Shown: piece by piece, positions 23,431-34,995 of the stretch | Numbering within the stretch: the stretch's first letter is position 1 | How the letters are laid out: every line of letters starts with the position of its first letter | From: Labia minor | Lineage: Eukaryota; Arthropoda; Insecta; Dermaptera; Spongiphoridae | Direction: 5' to 3' | Length of the DNA: 64,000 nt | Assembly (NCBI GenBank): GCA_963082975.1 | Contig: OY720350.1 | Span: forward strand, 3,696,597 to 3,760,596 | Notes under the pieces: generated by a model | The model's database searches: none | What the model saw: the letters and a program-made list of their open reading frames with translations, nothing else | What the model was told of the DNA's origin: nothing | Program-made: the position numbers and the translations under genes

Positions 23431-24045
23431 TTTACCGACCGACGATAGTAAGGGAGGTATTGTTTTCACACCAAATTTCACATGTGGAGATTTTTACATA
23501 TCTCCACGAATCATGCATTTTCTTAACAGAAAAAAGTATTTTTAGCATGATGTCTGTCCGTCCGTATAGATCTGTACAGCCTGAACGGCTCAACCGATTT
23601 TGATGAAATTTGGTATATTTACTTAATGCATCAGTGGGATGAATTGATCAACTTTTGGTGCAAATCCGGAAACCAGAAGTGGTAGTATTAGCGATCGACG
23701 ATAGGAAGGAAAGGGTTATTTTCACACCAAATTTCACAATATGGAGATTTTTTTATATATCACCACGAATCATGCACTTTGTATTGGTTTTATCCTCGAG
23801 AAAAATCATATTTATTAGTTTTTTCTTGATTTAAAATTATATGACGCCATCCAGCCATTCATGACGTCACATCCTGGTCTTGCATATATATTATAAATAA
23901 AATAAAATTAAAAATGTTTATATTTATTATTTATGTATCCCTATCTGTTTTTTATTACATTAATAGATATATTAAAATTATTTGAAATTGTTTCTGTAGC
24001 TGGAGATTAATTTACTTCAAACCGTCGGTCGGTTCGGACCTGGCC
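23431..24045 (+). repeat. Family F3 Helentron-like repeat, longest copy
   Basis: The 5' end has TTTTTACCGACCGACGATAG. The 3' end has GTCGGTCGGT, an exact inverted match to ACCGACCGAC, so there are subterminal inverted repeats. A degenerate hairpin segment (GGACCTGGCCACAC) and a CA microsatellite follow. The start block (CGATCGACGATAGGAAGG at about 23691) is partly duplicated inside, suggesting a nested or tandem 5' end. No protein is encoded. Confidence 0.75.
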
Positions 24046-24368
24046 ACACACACACACACACACAGGTCAACTTATTTGATATTTTATTAATTTGTTTATT
24101 TATGAACGTATCTAAACGAAAATGTTTTAAGATTGTCAAGACACCAATAGAATCTTATATATAAAATTTTCGTTATGATCTCAGTTTTATCGTTTGATTG
24201 GAATTTTGTTCACAAAATGTGTGCCACATACAACGGAAAAAACACTTTTTTGGAATTAGAATGAGTTGAAACGTAGTTATATCTTTAAAAATTTTAGAAA
24301 TTTTGTTCTTTTTTTTATTAGATATTGATAAAAAATTTGAAAATATAAAAAATAATTTATGATAAATA
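24046..24368. other. CA microsatellite and AT-rich DNA
   Basis: A CA run at about 24044-24063, then plain AT-rich sequence without a gene. Confidence 0.5.
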
Positions 24369-25005
24369 CGAGATCTGTTCAAATGAACAGGAGAATTTGG
24401 AATTTTCTCGGGCTATGTACATTCGATTATCGAAATTTTTTTTTGTTAGATTGGTACTATATGTTTCTCATATGTTGGCATTATCAGCCATTTTGGATTA
24501 GTAGTTTGCTTTTGGAAACTGAAAAAGTTAGTCACGTTTTGTGTGTTTTTCAATTTTTTACTTAAAAAAAAGGAATACTACAAGGAAGTTATGCGTGAAG
24601 TAATACGGTTCAAACGATCAGAATTGTGGAAAAACAAATCATGGATTCTCCATCACCAGCTCACACATCATTGCTTGTTCCTGATTTTTTGGCCAAAAAC
24701 AACACCGTATTCACCAGATTTGGCCCCCTGCGACTTTTTCCTATTCTCAAAACTGAAGAGACCAATGAAAGAAAAGTGTTATGTCACAATGGATGAGATT
24801 AAGTCGGAATCGAAGAACGAACTGATGACCATCCCGAAAAGCGCATTTCAGAAGTGCTTCAACGATTGGAAGAAGCGCGCTGGCATAAATCCATTACATC
24901 TGAGAGGAATTACTTTGAAGGGGACAAAATGGATATTGATGAATGAATAAATAAATACGTTTCGAAATAATTAAAGATTCACCTTTTTCTTTTGATCAAA
25001 CCTCG
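24369..25005 (+). mobile_element. Mariner element, 5' part deleted
   Basis: The ends CGAGATCTGTTCAAATGAAC and (reverse complement) CGAGGTTTGATCAAAAGAAA are degenerate inverted repeats. TA flanks the left end at 24367-24368. It retains only the C-terminal part of the transposase. The sister element at 42080-42914 is longer. Confidence 0.8.
24543..24950 (+). pseudogene. Mariner transposase C-terminal fragment (SETMAR-type)
   Basis: Recognisable in order: KEYYKEVMREVIR, ELWKNKSWILHH, then PYSPDLAPCDFFLFSKLKRP and KSAFQKCFNDWKKR near the C-terminus. The PDLAPCDFF segment carries the third acidic residue of the mariner D,D34D triad. The HDNAPAH segment with the second acidic residue is lost or altered after SWILHHQ, and the N-terminal DNA-binding half is absent. 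An ordinary mariner transposase is about 345 residues. The frame ends MNE* with the 3' inverted repeat about 60 bases downstream. It is a dead copy. Confidence 0.85.
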
Positions 25006-25261
25006 AACATTATTTATACAATATATAAATAAGGAAAAAAGTTGGTGCTACCAGTAAGTTATGGACACACTCACACACACACACACACTCAACACTCTCT
25101 TTACCTCATTCTACTTGAAATTCATTTAAATCAGGTGTGAGCAACCATTTTTATCAAAGGTCCTAATAAAAGTTCGACATTTCTTTACTGGTCACAGAAA
25201 AAACCCAAATCTTTAAATATTTAATGAACAATACACATAATACAAGTATCAAAAAATTGTT
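25006..25261. other. CA microsatellite and AT-rich DNA
   Basis: A CACACACA stretch at about 25068-25088. No gene. Confidence 0.5.
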
Positions 25262-26306
25262 TCATTATATAAAAAAATATTGTAATGATATTCCAAAAAT
25301 ATCATTAATCCGTTAAAAATAAAATTTCTTTTTTTAAATATAAATTTATTTTCATTGGAAGAGATTATTGTAAGACGTTTCCCCTGAAGAGACGAGTTGT
25401 TGAAAAGTCAGACAAGGACATTCGTTCGGGGGCTACCGTTGATAGAAGACACAGACTTTTCTGGAGGAGATCCTGGAAGAGAAAAAGTGCCGCCACTATA
25501 CTCGGTCGTCCACGGACGAAAGGACCGGCTACAAGATTAAAAAAAAATTGTTTTCCAACAAATATTGTTTTTTTTTTTTTTTTTATAATTTTCATTTATA
25601 ATAATAATTTTTATAATAATTATCTGTCTATATTTATTTATTTTATCAAAAAAAATTACTGTATATAATTTTACAATATAAAATCTTTAAATCTAAATCT
25701 ATAAAGGTTTTAAAAATTTATATTATAAATATTCTTTCTATATCTAGAATTATTAATTTTATAATCACTGTCGGAAATTAACCAATAAGGTAGTGAATGC
25801 CAACATGTACATATCAAATTTTGAAAAATTTATTCCTAAGGTTATTGAATAAATATTGATAAAATATATTGAATGTTCAAATAAGTTTAAATTGAAGTAT
25901 ACATATAAGAATATTGCGATTTAATTTGATAGAAATTGGTTAAGCCAATTTTGAGTCAATAACTTAACAATTTTCCAGGCAGACAGACAGACAGACGAAA
26001 ATTCTAAAATCAATTTTGTATTCTAGAGATCATGAAACGTAAAGATATGCAAAAAATTTAAATTCTGAGCAATGTGCAGAATAAAAACTTTTATATAACA
26101 TATATATAGCTTTAATATTAATATTTTAATAAAATTATATCTGTTTATTTTATTTTAATGATAAATTTAATATTTTTCTTTTTTTTTGTGGATCTCCAGG
26201 GTCAGTTCACGCCGATTCAAAGTCCACCCTTTTACATTACACATAGGAGACCATCCCTTCTTTTTCTTAAATTTTCATCTCTTTTCACCCTGCCAAATCT
26301 CCCCAT
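25262..26306 (+). repeat. Duplicated unit R25 (copy A), with a unique insert
   Basis: Three blocks (25262-25436, 25655-25740 and 26155-26306) match the reverse complement of 53765-54245 in the same order. Copy A has extra DNA between blocks: 25437-25650 is GC-richer and keeps an open plus-strand frame with KRRVVEKSDKDIRSG and GRPRTKGPAT, and 25741-26150 contains (CAGA)n at 25981-25995. Neither copy matches a protein I recognise. It may be a low-copy transposon relic. Confidence 0.55.
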
Positions 26307-26388
26307 TAAAAAAAATCATTACAATATATTTTATTTAACAGTAATCAAGTGGCCCGAAAAAAGTTGATGATATTCTAATGTTCTACGG

Positions 26389-26582
26389 CAGTGCTCCGCA
26401 ACCGGTGTGACGCGGCACACTGGTTTGCCTTAAAGGAGATACATGAATATAAGAAATTTATATTTTTTTGATTTATAATTATATTATATGCGGATTTCTA
26501 AGTTTCATTTGATCGCGGCGGCACACCTGTATCTCCTTTAAGGCAAACCAGTGTGCCGCGTCACATCGGTTGCGGAGCACTG
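26389..26582. mobile_element. hAT-type palindromic MITE with perfect 8-bp target duplication
   Basis: The left arm starts CAGTGCTCCGCAACCGGTGT and the right arm is its near-perfect inverse, ending GGTTGCGGAGCACTG. The arms are about 50 bp around a short AT-rich centre. The flanks TTCTACGG at 26381-26388 and 26583-26590 are identical. High arm identity suggests a recent insertion. It is non-coding. Confidence 0.88.
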
Positions 26583-26590
26583 TTCTACGG

Positions 26591-27064
26591 GCCTCGGGTT
26601 GCTTGCTCATCAAAGATTTAAATTAAAGTTGAGTATAAATAATTAGAAAATTTTTTTCTTTGAAGCAAAAATTTTTAAGATTTTGATTGATAAATAAAAT
26701 AAATAGAATTATTAGATAATTAATAGAATAATTCTTATAAAATAAAAAATTAAAATTTTCAAATTATGAAATGTATAACTTTTAAAAATTTACAATAATG
26801 ATTAAATAATGCTGCCACCTATCCGTAACGCTTTCAATTAATTTCATTTCTGGTCTTATTTAATTTAGTTAAAAATATATATATTAATTATTATTTTATT
26901 ATTATTATTATTATTAATATATTAATTAAAGGAAAATAATAATCTTTATAAAATTATTGATATGTATAAAGAAAATATAAATAAAAAAACCAAAACATAA
27001 ATTTAAACATAATATACAAGCGCGACCCAGTGGTCATAAAATGAACTACTTTAAGCGAAAATTG

Positions 27065-27098
<34 letters not shown>

Positions 27099-28389
27099 AT
27101 TAAATTTATTTATTTATCTTTAAAATCTTATATATTTGAAGAGTTTATATTTAAAAGCTAATTAATTAGAATTTAAGATAGTGATAGTTTTGTTTTATTT
27201 TTTAACCTTTTTTTTCAATCAATATTAAAAAAAAATATGTATAATTTAAAAATAAAAAAAATAAAAAATAAATAAACACACACATACACATTTAATAATA
27301 ATGTTTTTTAGGAAAAATATATATATTACTGAATGGTTGATATAAGATGGTAAATGCTGCTATCTACCGGACAATATCTAAGCAATCGTTACAAATCTTT
27401 ATATATATAAATGTAGGGATACAATAAATTTTAAAATTTATTCTTTATATCGTTATATATATATATCGTATAAAATCTCATTTACCTATTTATGTATATT
27501 CAACAAATATTAAAACACAGCATTTACTAATTAGATATTCTTTAGAAATTATTCATAATTAAATATTTTTTAATGTTTAATTTTATTATCCTATTTATTT
27601 AAAATTTAATTTTTTTTGTTTTGCTTGTTGCTTAATATTCTTTATTTCAATATTAAAAATAAAAAATAATAATAAAATTGGCAATTGTAATAAACATTTG
27701 GATTAACTGGTTGCATCTAAGCTAGGCGTATCTAATTGATGCTGCCATCTGATGGTATTTTGATTATTATTACATTATTTTGTCTGTTATAGACTTGTAA
27801 TAAAAATATTTATAAATTTAATTATTTTTGTATTAATAATTAATTAGAAATTAAAATAATTTTTTTTTAATTTTGCTCTCTAAAACTTATAAATATATTA
27901 GTTACCTTAGGTGCTCTTATAATTATTTTGAGACACTGAGGTACTAAGTTCACACAGTTCAATGTACACTTTAGGAGCGTTTTATCTTATTATCGTATAG
28001 TTGATAGTTTTATATTTATTTTATATCAATCAATGAATAATTAAAATTTTTATTTTATATTTCTTTTTAATTTATTTTCTAAATTTATTATGTTATTAAA
28101 TTATGTATATATGTTAATGTAAAAATGAATACAATACTTCTTAAGATTAAAATTTATTAATTTATTTAATATGACAAATAGTATATAGGAATGCAATGTA
28201 TAAGGATTTCGCTTTTATTAAAATGTATATACTGATTAAAAGATAATAATAATTTAAATTAATAGAAATAACTTAAATGATATTATAATAAAAACATTAA
28301 AATTCCCTATCTTAAGAACATTAAATCAGATTTGATTTTTTTTTTAATTTCTAAGAAATAAGCTAAATAAATTAGTTTAATAATAAACG
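26591..28389. other. AT-rich DNA, no gene seen
   Basis: ATT repeats near 26893-26915 and a TA run at about 27067-27096. Nothing coding was recognised. Confidence 0.5.
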
Positions 28390-28466
28390 ACCGAGCCTAA
28401 TTCCACTCTATCTTAGGGATAGGTGAAAGTTTTCCAGCAGCAATGCTGAGAAAGTGCAATCAAATC

Positions 28467-28504
<38 letters not shown>

Positions 28505-28610
28505 TAGAGGGTATCGGGCAGGCATTCGTCCCCATCATGGGGCACAACCCTGCATCAGGTATGCGACCCTGACCTACTACACCACTACACCACTTTCATT
28601 TGTGTTCTTT
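28390..28610. repeat. AAT microsatellite between two GC-richer unknown segments
   Basis: An AAT run of about 35 bases (28470-28504) separates CCGAGCCTAATTCCACTC-type sequence from TCGTCCCCATCATGGGGCAC, which contains a short palindrome (CCCCATCATGGGG). It looks like an interspersed repeat but no second copy is in the window. Confidence 0.35.
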
Positions 28611-29441
28611 ATGATTTCTATGCTAATAGCAAATTCCTTTATAGAAATATAATTTATATATATATATACCACACTAAAATACTTGATTAACAAGTAACAC
28701 AATTTCTTCTTTTAATATAATTAACTTTTTTTTTTTAATTGATTGAGAATATGTAAATTTAAGTAAGAAAATCATAATTGTTTTAAAATTATATTCTAAG
28801 ATACAAGTAGATTACAATGAAAAATGAAAATAAAATTAAATTCTTAACTAGTCAAATTGTTTTGTATAATAGAAATAATTTATCAATTTGTGTGTTTAAT
28901 AAAATTTTTATTATTGCAAAAATTTAACTTTATATTTCTATAATAAATAAATAAATAAATAAAACGGTATGCACCCAACGTTTTTCGTTTTTATTGTTTT
29001 TAGTCAAAGAGAAAAACATTGTTTTATAAATTTTTTTTTTTTTTTTAGAGATTTATCAAACAACACTTATGATGATGATATTAGATACTTTTTTTATTCT
29101 TTATTTTTTCTATTTTGTTTTTTTTTTGTTTTCTTTTTTTATGGAATATGTTAACTTAATATCTGTATAGGTGTAGTTGATAAATGTAGTTATATACCTA
29201 CAACCACAAATACATATTTGTATAATAAATTAAATATACGAAAAGTAGGTAATTTTGTTTAAGAGTTTGTTGAGGATGAAAGGGGGTAGAGACAAGAGTG
29301 TGGGTTGTACAAACTCTAAAAAAAGAAGAAAAAAAAAGTTGAACAAACAAACAAAAGAACAAGTAGCCCATAAATATACAAGTTAACTTTTAAATTAATG
29401 TCTTAAGGGCATGTCATACTTACAGAAAGAAAAAAATACGG

Positions 29442-29477
<36 letters not shown>

Positions 29478-30744
29478 TTGCTTATGTTTAAGAGAATAAA
29501 GAGAGGGATGCTAAGAGGTAAGTACTTTACGTGTACAACAAAATAACAACTTTCCTAGAATTGTTTTAAATCTTTAAAATATAATAGATATTCATATTAT
29601 CAACAACTACATATACCATAAGTATATACAGTTTAATTTTTCTTAAGATGAATTTAAAACAAGCTAAGATAAATGATACTTAAATAAAATGAAAAAAAGT
29701 AAAAAAAAAGAGGGAAAGAATAAGAGAAAAATAAAGAGAATGAAATAAGTTTATATTTTTCTTTAATATTAAATATATATAGAATATCTTATAAGAATGT
29801 ATATAATAGTAAGAACAAAATTAGAATAGTTATGTGTGTATAAATCAAAATAAATTAAATAAAAAAAAAATTAAAAAAAAAAGAGAAAGTAAGTATAAAA
29901 GTAATGTAAATAATTTTCATTTAAATTTAATAATAATAGAAAAATAGAAAAATTATTTAGCAAGTTTATATTATATATCAATTAATACGTTTCCTAGTGT
30001 GTTTCTTTTCTAATTATATTAATATATATAATTCACACACATTAATACATAATAAATTATATCGTATCATGTAAGTGTTTTCAGAAAAAAATGATAATAT
30101 AAAAAAAAAAATATTAAAATTAAAAGAAAAAATATAATTTTTACAATTTCTCTTTTTTTTGTGCTTCAAATAAATTTTCAATAATTAAAAGTACTTTACT
30201 TGCAATTGATAAATTAAAATAAAATAGTAAACTTTAGCATACAGCAAATGACTCAATAAATCGGAATAAACTTTTTCAAATATTGATCTTAATAGGAATC
30301 TCGAAAAAAATAGTAAGTATAATTCAAATTTGTCTCGAAGGTAGGTAGAGGAAGGGTAAAATGAAAGAATCAATTATAGAAGAAACTTTTAAAACAAGGA
30401 AAGGCTCTATCACCAATTTTAATTAATTTAGCATTAGAATACGTGATTAGACTATTTGGAGAGAAATCCAATGAAATCCAATTAGGCAAAAAAATTCAAG
30501 TAAGTAAGTAATATTAATATGTATACGTAGGGTTGCCTTATTATTATTATTATTATTTTAATATTTAATTAAATCAAAAACTTGTCTAAGTCTAAAAAAA
30601 AATAAAAAAAAATCTTCAAAACACTGGACATCTTCTCCAATCAATACCAAGTAATCCTTTATATCTCTCTGTTGTGTTTTTAAAATATTTACATATACGA
30701 GATAGTATTGCATTGAAGTTATCTATCGTATGTCTGGTGATGCA
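28611..30744. other. AT-rich DNA, no gene seen
   Basis: A TA run at 29442-29474, A-rich microsatellites near 29700 and 29860, and ATT repeats at 30538-30556. Short open frames here are poly-Phe/Lys translations and are rejected. Confidence 0.5.
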
Positions 30745-30935
30745 ATTTCGTCAAGAAGAGAGAACAATAATTTGGAAAATCGGATTCTTCACAGCATTTA
30801 AGGGCTAAAGATAGATGAGGTCACTGTAAAATGGCGGAGACTGTATAACGAGGAATTGCCTGATCTCCATGCATCTTCAGACATTGTTAGAGTAATAAAA
30901 TCAAGAAGGTCACGTAGTAAGAAGAATTGTTCAGA
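30745..30935 (+). pseudogene. RTE-like LINE fragment
   Basis: The plus strand translates as ENRILHSI, a stop, then KIDEVTVKWRRLYNEELPD, LHASSDIVRVIKSRR. It is clearly the same protein segment as in the 1.5-2.1 kb LINE remnant. It has stops and no other RT motif. A short F1-like CGAGATAGTATTGC piece sits just upstream at about 30698. Confidence 0.75.
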
Positions 30936-31009
30936 GTATCCGTACACAGAGGACACTCAATGCTATTTTTTTCGTCACTAGTGCTGGCAGTGCTGGCAGG
31001 CAGGGTGGG

Positions 31010-31056
31010 CATGTGTGAGCGTTTTTACCGACCGACGAGGGAGGCATTTTTAAATT
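31010..31056 (+). repeat. Family F3 5' end fragment
   Basis: It contains TTTTTACCGACCGACGAGGG, the F3 5' subterminal repeat, followed by GGAGGCATTTTT. The rest of the element is missing. Confidence 0.55.
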
Positions 31057-32333
31057 TTTTTTGTATGAATATTGGGAATTTAAAAATTATTTATTGAGAT
31101 ATAAAATTAGCATTACAGAAATCAAATATGCTTTTTTCAAAAATGTTTGTTTTATATCCAAATAAATAATTTTTAAATTATTTTAAAGATCAAGTAAATC
31201 AAATTACATATATGTAGTAGAATATATATTAATGCTATGATGTTTTACATTTATTCGATTTATTTATTTATTTTCTAATGTCTCTATGTTATTAATATAT
31301 ATATATATTTTTATTTTTATTACTTATCAATAAAAAAAAATTGCAAACTTTTGTTGAGAGAAAAGGTATTGTAATCCCAATTGAGACTACCAATATTCGG
31401 TTTTTGACAGTTCTCCACGTTTCAAGTAATTCCAATTACGAAAAGAGGTTATCCCTTTGATGTATGCTTGCATGTGTGTGTGTGTGTGTGAACAAAATTC
31501 CTGTCAAACTGTAATATCGATCTTAAACAAATTTTATATTTAAACTTTTATTGAAGTTCTAACGATCTGGCTACATATTTTCACTAAAATACATTCATAA
31601 ACAAATAAATAAATAAATATTAAACAAGTAAAATGTTCATATTTTCAAAACTATAAAAAAAAATATAGAATGAAATTTTTTATAGAGCGTTACATTCAAT
31701 TTTCATACAAATTTCATCTTTATATATGAAAAATGTTATGAGAATTTGTAAATAATAAAGAAAATGAGACTTTTTTTTATATTATCATCTCACAATTACA
31801 ATAAATAAATAAATAAAAAATTTAAAAAGAAAGTAAAAATGAAAAAAATAAATATTATTTGAATTTCTTATGTGTATCATCGTAATTCGTTTTTTTCTCT
31901 CTCTCTCTTTCAGACAGAGGTCTCTTACCATTCATATATAATTATATAATATATAATAATTCAAGTGTATATTAAGCTAATAAAATAGAATATTATCTTA
32001 TTTAAAGAAAAATCCTATTGCTGTTGTCTTTTTATTTCTTTTATTCTTTAATTTAATATTCCCCCCCCCCATTAGGCTTATTTTCTTTTTTCCTCCCTCT
32101 TACTTACTCATTTTATCTACATTCTTTCACCACCTGTCAGATTTTGTAATATAACTTTTTATAAGAAGGTTTTAAAAAGAATCAGAAAAAAACAAAAACA
32201 AAAACGAAACCCAATATTGTAATTAATCTAGCTAGACAAGTTAGTCACTTTATGAGCCAACCATCTTAACGCTTTCTACTTATCATTCACTGTGCGTAAA
32301 ATTATGTACCCCATTATCATTTTTATCCCCCTT

Positions 32334-32369
<36 letters not shown>

Positions 32370-32605
32370 ATGCTTTATATACTCAAATATTAAAATCCAA
32401 TCTATAATACAAACATTTTTACTTTTTACGCGTCAATCAGATAACAAAAAAAAAAAAAATAATAAAAAATAAAAATACATTAAAAATAATTAATTTTGTT
32501 ATTATTAATATAAAATATGAAAAAACAAAATTTGAAAATCATTTATAAATAATAATAATAATAATAATAATAGTAATAATTGATTATAAGACGCATTATA
32601 CTTAT
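31057..32605. other. AT-rich DNA with simple repeats
   Basis: A GT run at 31473-31490, a TC run near 31900-31911 and an ACT/CTA run at 32334-32369. No gene seen. Confidence 0.5.
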
Positions 32606-32765
32606 TTTTACCGGCCAAAGATATTAAGGGAGGTATTGTTTTCACACCAAATTTCACATGTGGAGATTTTTACACATCTCCACGAATCATGCATTTTGTA
32701 TTGATTTTATCCTCGGAGAAAATCATCTTCATTAGTTTTTTCTTAATTTAAAATGATATGACGTC
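32606..32765 (+). repeat. Family F3 fragment, 5' half
   Basis: It starts with TTTTTACCGGCCAAAGATAT, runs through TTTCACATGTGGAGATTTTT and the 'TGTATTGATTTTATCCTC' block, and stops after TATGACGTCACAG. It lacks the 3' subterminal repeat. Confidence 0.7.
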
Positions 32766-33463
32766 ACAGAAAATTAAAATCAGAATTAATAAGATAAAAT
32801 TTTAAAATTAATGTGTTGGGGTATTAAGAGAATCTGTGTCATTTTTGTATTATTCATGGATTTAAGATAAAATTTAAGATTTAAAAAAAAAAGGAAATTA
32901 ATAATTAATATTGCATATTATAATATTAATAAATCATATTATATATATAATGTGTGTGTGTGTGTGTGTGTGTGTTGGAACGTGGTAAAGCTTAATGAGC
33001 GACGTGACTGTAATGCAATAATGAATGTACCATTTTTAAAAATGATGTTATACCCGTCCAACGTATCTAATGAAGAGAGTAAAAGAGGAGGGAAGGAGGG
33101 TTGGTTTTCAACGGTTAGTTTCATATAAATGTATAGAAAAGAGTGGTGTTAACGCAAAATTAATGACAACTTTTCTACTCTCTCTCTCTCCCTCTCTCTT
33201 ATTTCACTCTCTATACTCTTCTCTAGACTCCCAAACTCAAACCCTTACCCACCATTAATTTCCTAATTCATTTGTACATTCATGTTCCTTTTAATTTTCC
33301 TCAAATGTATTTTTTTATTTTTTTATATAATAATATTATTTTAAGTGGTTATATGTGGTTATATGTCATAATATAAGCACATTTACCTATTTTGTTCCAT
33401 ATATATTACTATGTATAGGTATTGGTTCCGCATGGAACCTAAAATACAATTTTTCCACCCTTT

Positions 33464-33494
<31 letters not shown>
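32766..33494. other. AT-rich DNA with GT, TC and TA microsatellites
   Basis: A TG run at 32951-32974, a TC-rich stretch at 33177-33200 and a TA run at 33469-33496. No gene seen. Confidence 0.5.
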
Positions 33495-33500
<6 letters not shown>

Positions 33501-33897
33501 TAAATAAAATAAATAATTAAAAAAAAAATTAAGTTACAGTGTTTTATTTTTAAATGCACTAAAAACTAGAAAATAAATTTTCACTTCAAAAACATTGGTC
33601 CATATTCTTTGAATAAAGAGCCTAATTAAAACGAATTATTTAATTAATTTTCTATTGATCTCTCAAATAAAACGCTTGCATTTAATTTTTAATTTTGCCA
33701 CCATTTTTAATTTAATTGCAAGCGTTTTATTTGAGAGATTAATAGAAAATTAATTAACTAATTCGTTTTAATTAGGCTCTTTATTCAAAGTATCTAGATC
33801 GTTGCTGTTGAAGTGAAAAATTATTTTCTAGTTTTTAGTGCATTTATAAATAAAACACTGTAACTTAATTTTTTCAATTATTTATTTTATTATTAAT
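33495..33897. mobile_element. Large fold-back element, about 180-bp arms
   Basis: The two halves are inverted copies with only a few differences and a centre near 33690-33710. The right half repeats the left half's AAGTTACAGTGTTTTATT, CTAATTAAAACGAATTA and GCAAGCGTTTTATTTGAGAG in reverse complement. The arms reach ATTAAT at both edges. It has no coding frame. Transcribed RNA would form a long hairpin. Confidence 0.8.
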
Positions 33898-34737
33898 TTT
33901 TTAGTAAATAAATTTTTAAGGTTTTAAGTTTTATTTGAATATACTTTGAGATTATAAATGATATTTAATGATGGGTTAAAATTTATTAATTAAATTATTA
34001 ATTAATTAATTATGAAAATGAAAACTTTATTTCATATTCATGTTTTGTCATCCAAATCTGAAAAGTCTGCAAAGTTTTAGTTCGATTGGTCAATTGCAAC
34101 TGTGTTAAAAATGAGTTAATAGATTTGAACCATACAGACAACCAAGAAAGTTAAAAAAAAATAAAGTTAATAGATTTGAACGATACAGACAAGCAAGCAA
34201 AAAAAGAAATCCACTGGTAAAGTTTTATCCAAATCCCTGAAGCGTCCAATTTTGTAAACGATTACCATTGAATAATTTTCATTTAAGTGAAAAATTATTT
34301 ATTCGTAGATAAAACTGACATTTCAACAATCAATTATTCTTTTTTCAGTGAATTGCCGAAATGTCTCTGGCAAGTTATAACATTTTGAAAGTTTTTTTTG
34401 GATCATCTCGTCTCAAGAAATCTTCTGGAGCCCAATCTTCGAGTATATAATGGTTGGACTTTCTACTTTTGTGAGGCTCTTCTGAGAATGTACTTTATTA
34501 CTTCAAACGACAAGGTCAGCCATCGTTTACAATATTAATTTATATTTATTCTAAGTGTTTGAAGAGATCGCTAATTAATAATAAATAATTAATATTATAA
34601 AATATGTATACATATATTTAGTTTTAGTTAAATTTCAATAAATTAAAAATAAATTTTTATAAAGTATCAAATGATCAAATGTTCATCAAGTTATTCTATT
34701 CATTACTAAAATTTGTTAGTGTATAAGTATGTTACAT
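33898..34737. other. AT-rich DNA, one unrecognised less AT-rich segment
   Basis: A near-direct repeat of about 25 bases (GTTAATAGATTTGAAC at about 34115 and 34168) is present. The segment 34340-34530 is less AT-rich but matches no protein I know on either strand. Confidence 0.4.
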
Positions 34738-34995
34738 AAAGCCTAGTTTACACGAGCTTAGTACTTGTCATTAGTTCAAGGGTAGGCAAAATGAAATTTT
34801 CAAAATGTCTTCCATATTTCGAAAACACTAATAAAAAAAACATTTATCTTTTTTTTAAGAGACATATTGAACGAAAAATCAAAATAAGAGCCAACTTTTT
34901 CAACGTTCCAGCGGACGTTCAAAAAGTCTGTGCTTAAAAGTATTTGCTCTCCCCTGAACTAATGACAAGTACTAAGCCCGTGTAAATTAGACTTT
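34738..34995. mobile_element. MITE with about 40-bp inverted ends
   Basis: The left end AAAGCCTAGTTTACACGAGC and the right end are inverted copies; both contain CTTAGTACTTGTCATTAGTT in complementary orientation. No clear target duplication was found. It is non-coding. Superfamily not assigned. Confidence 0.7.
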
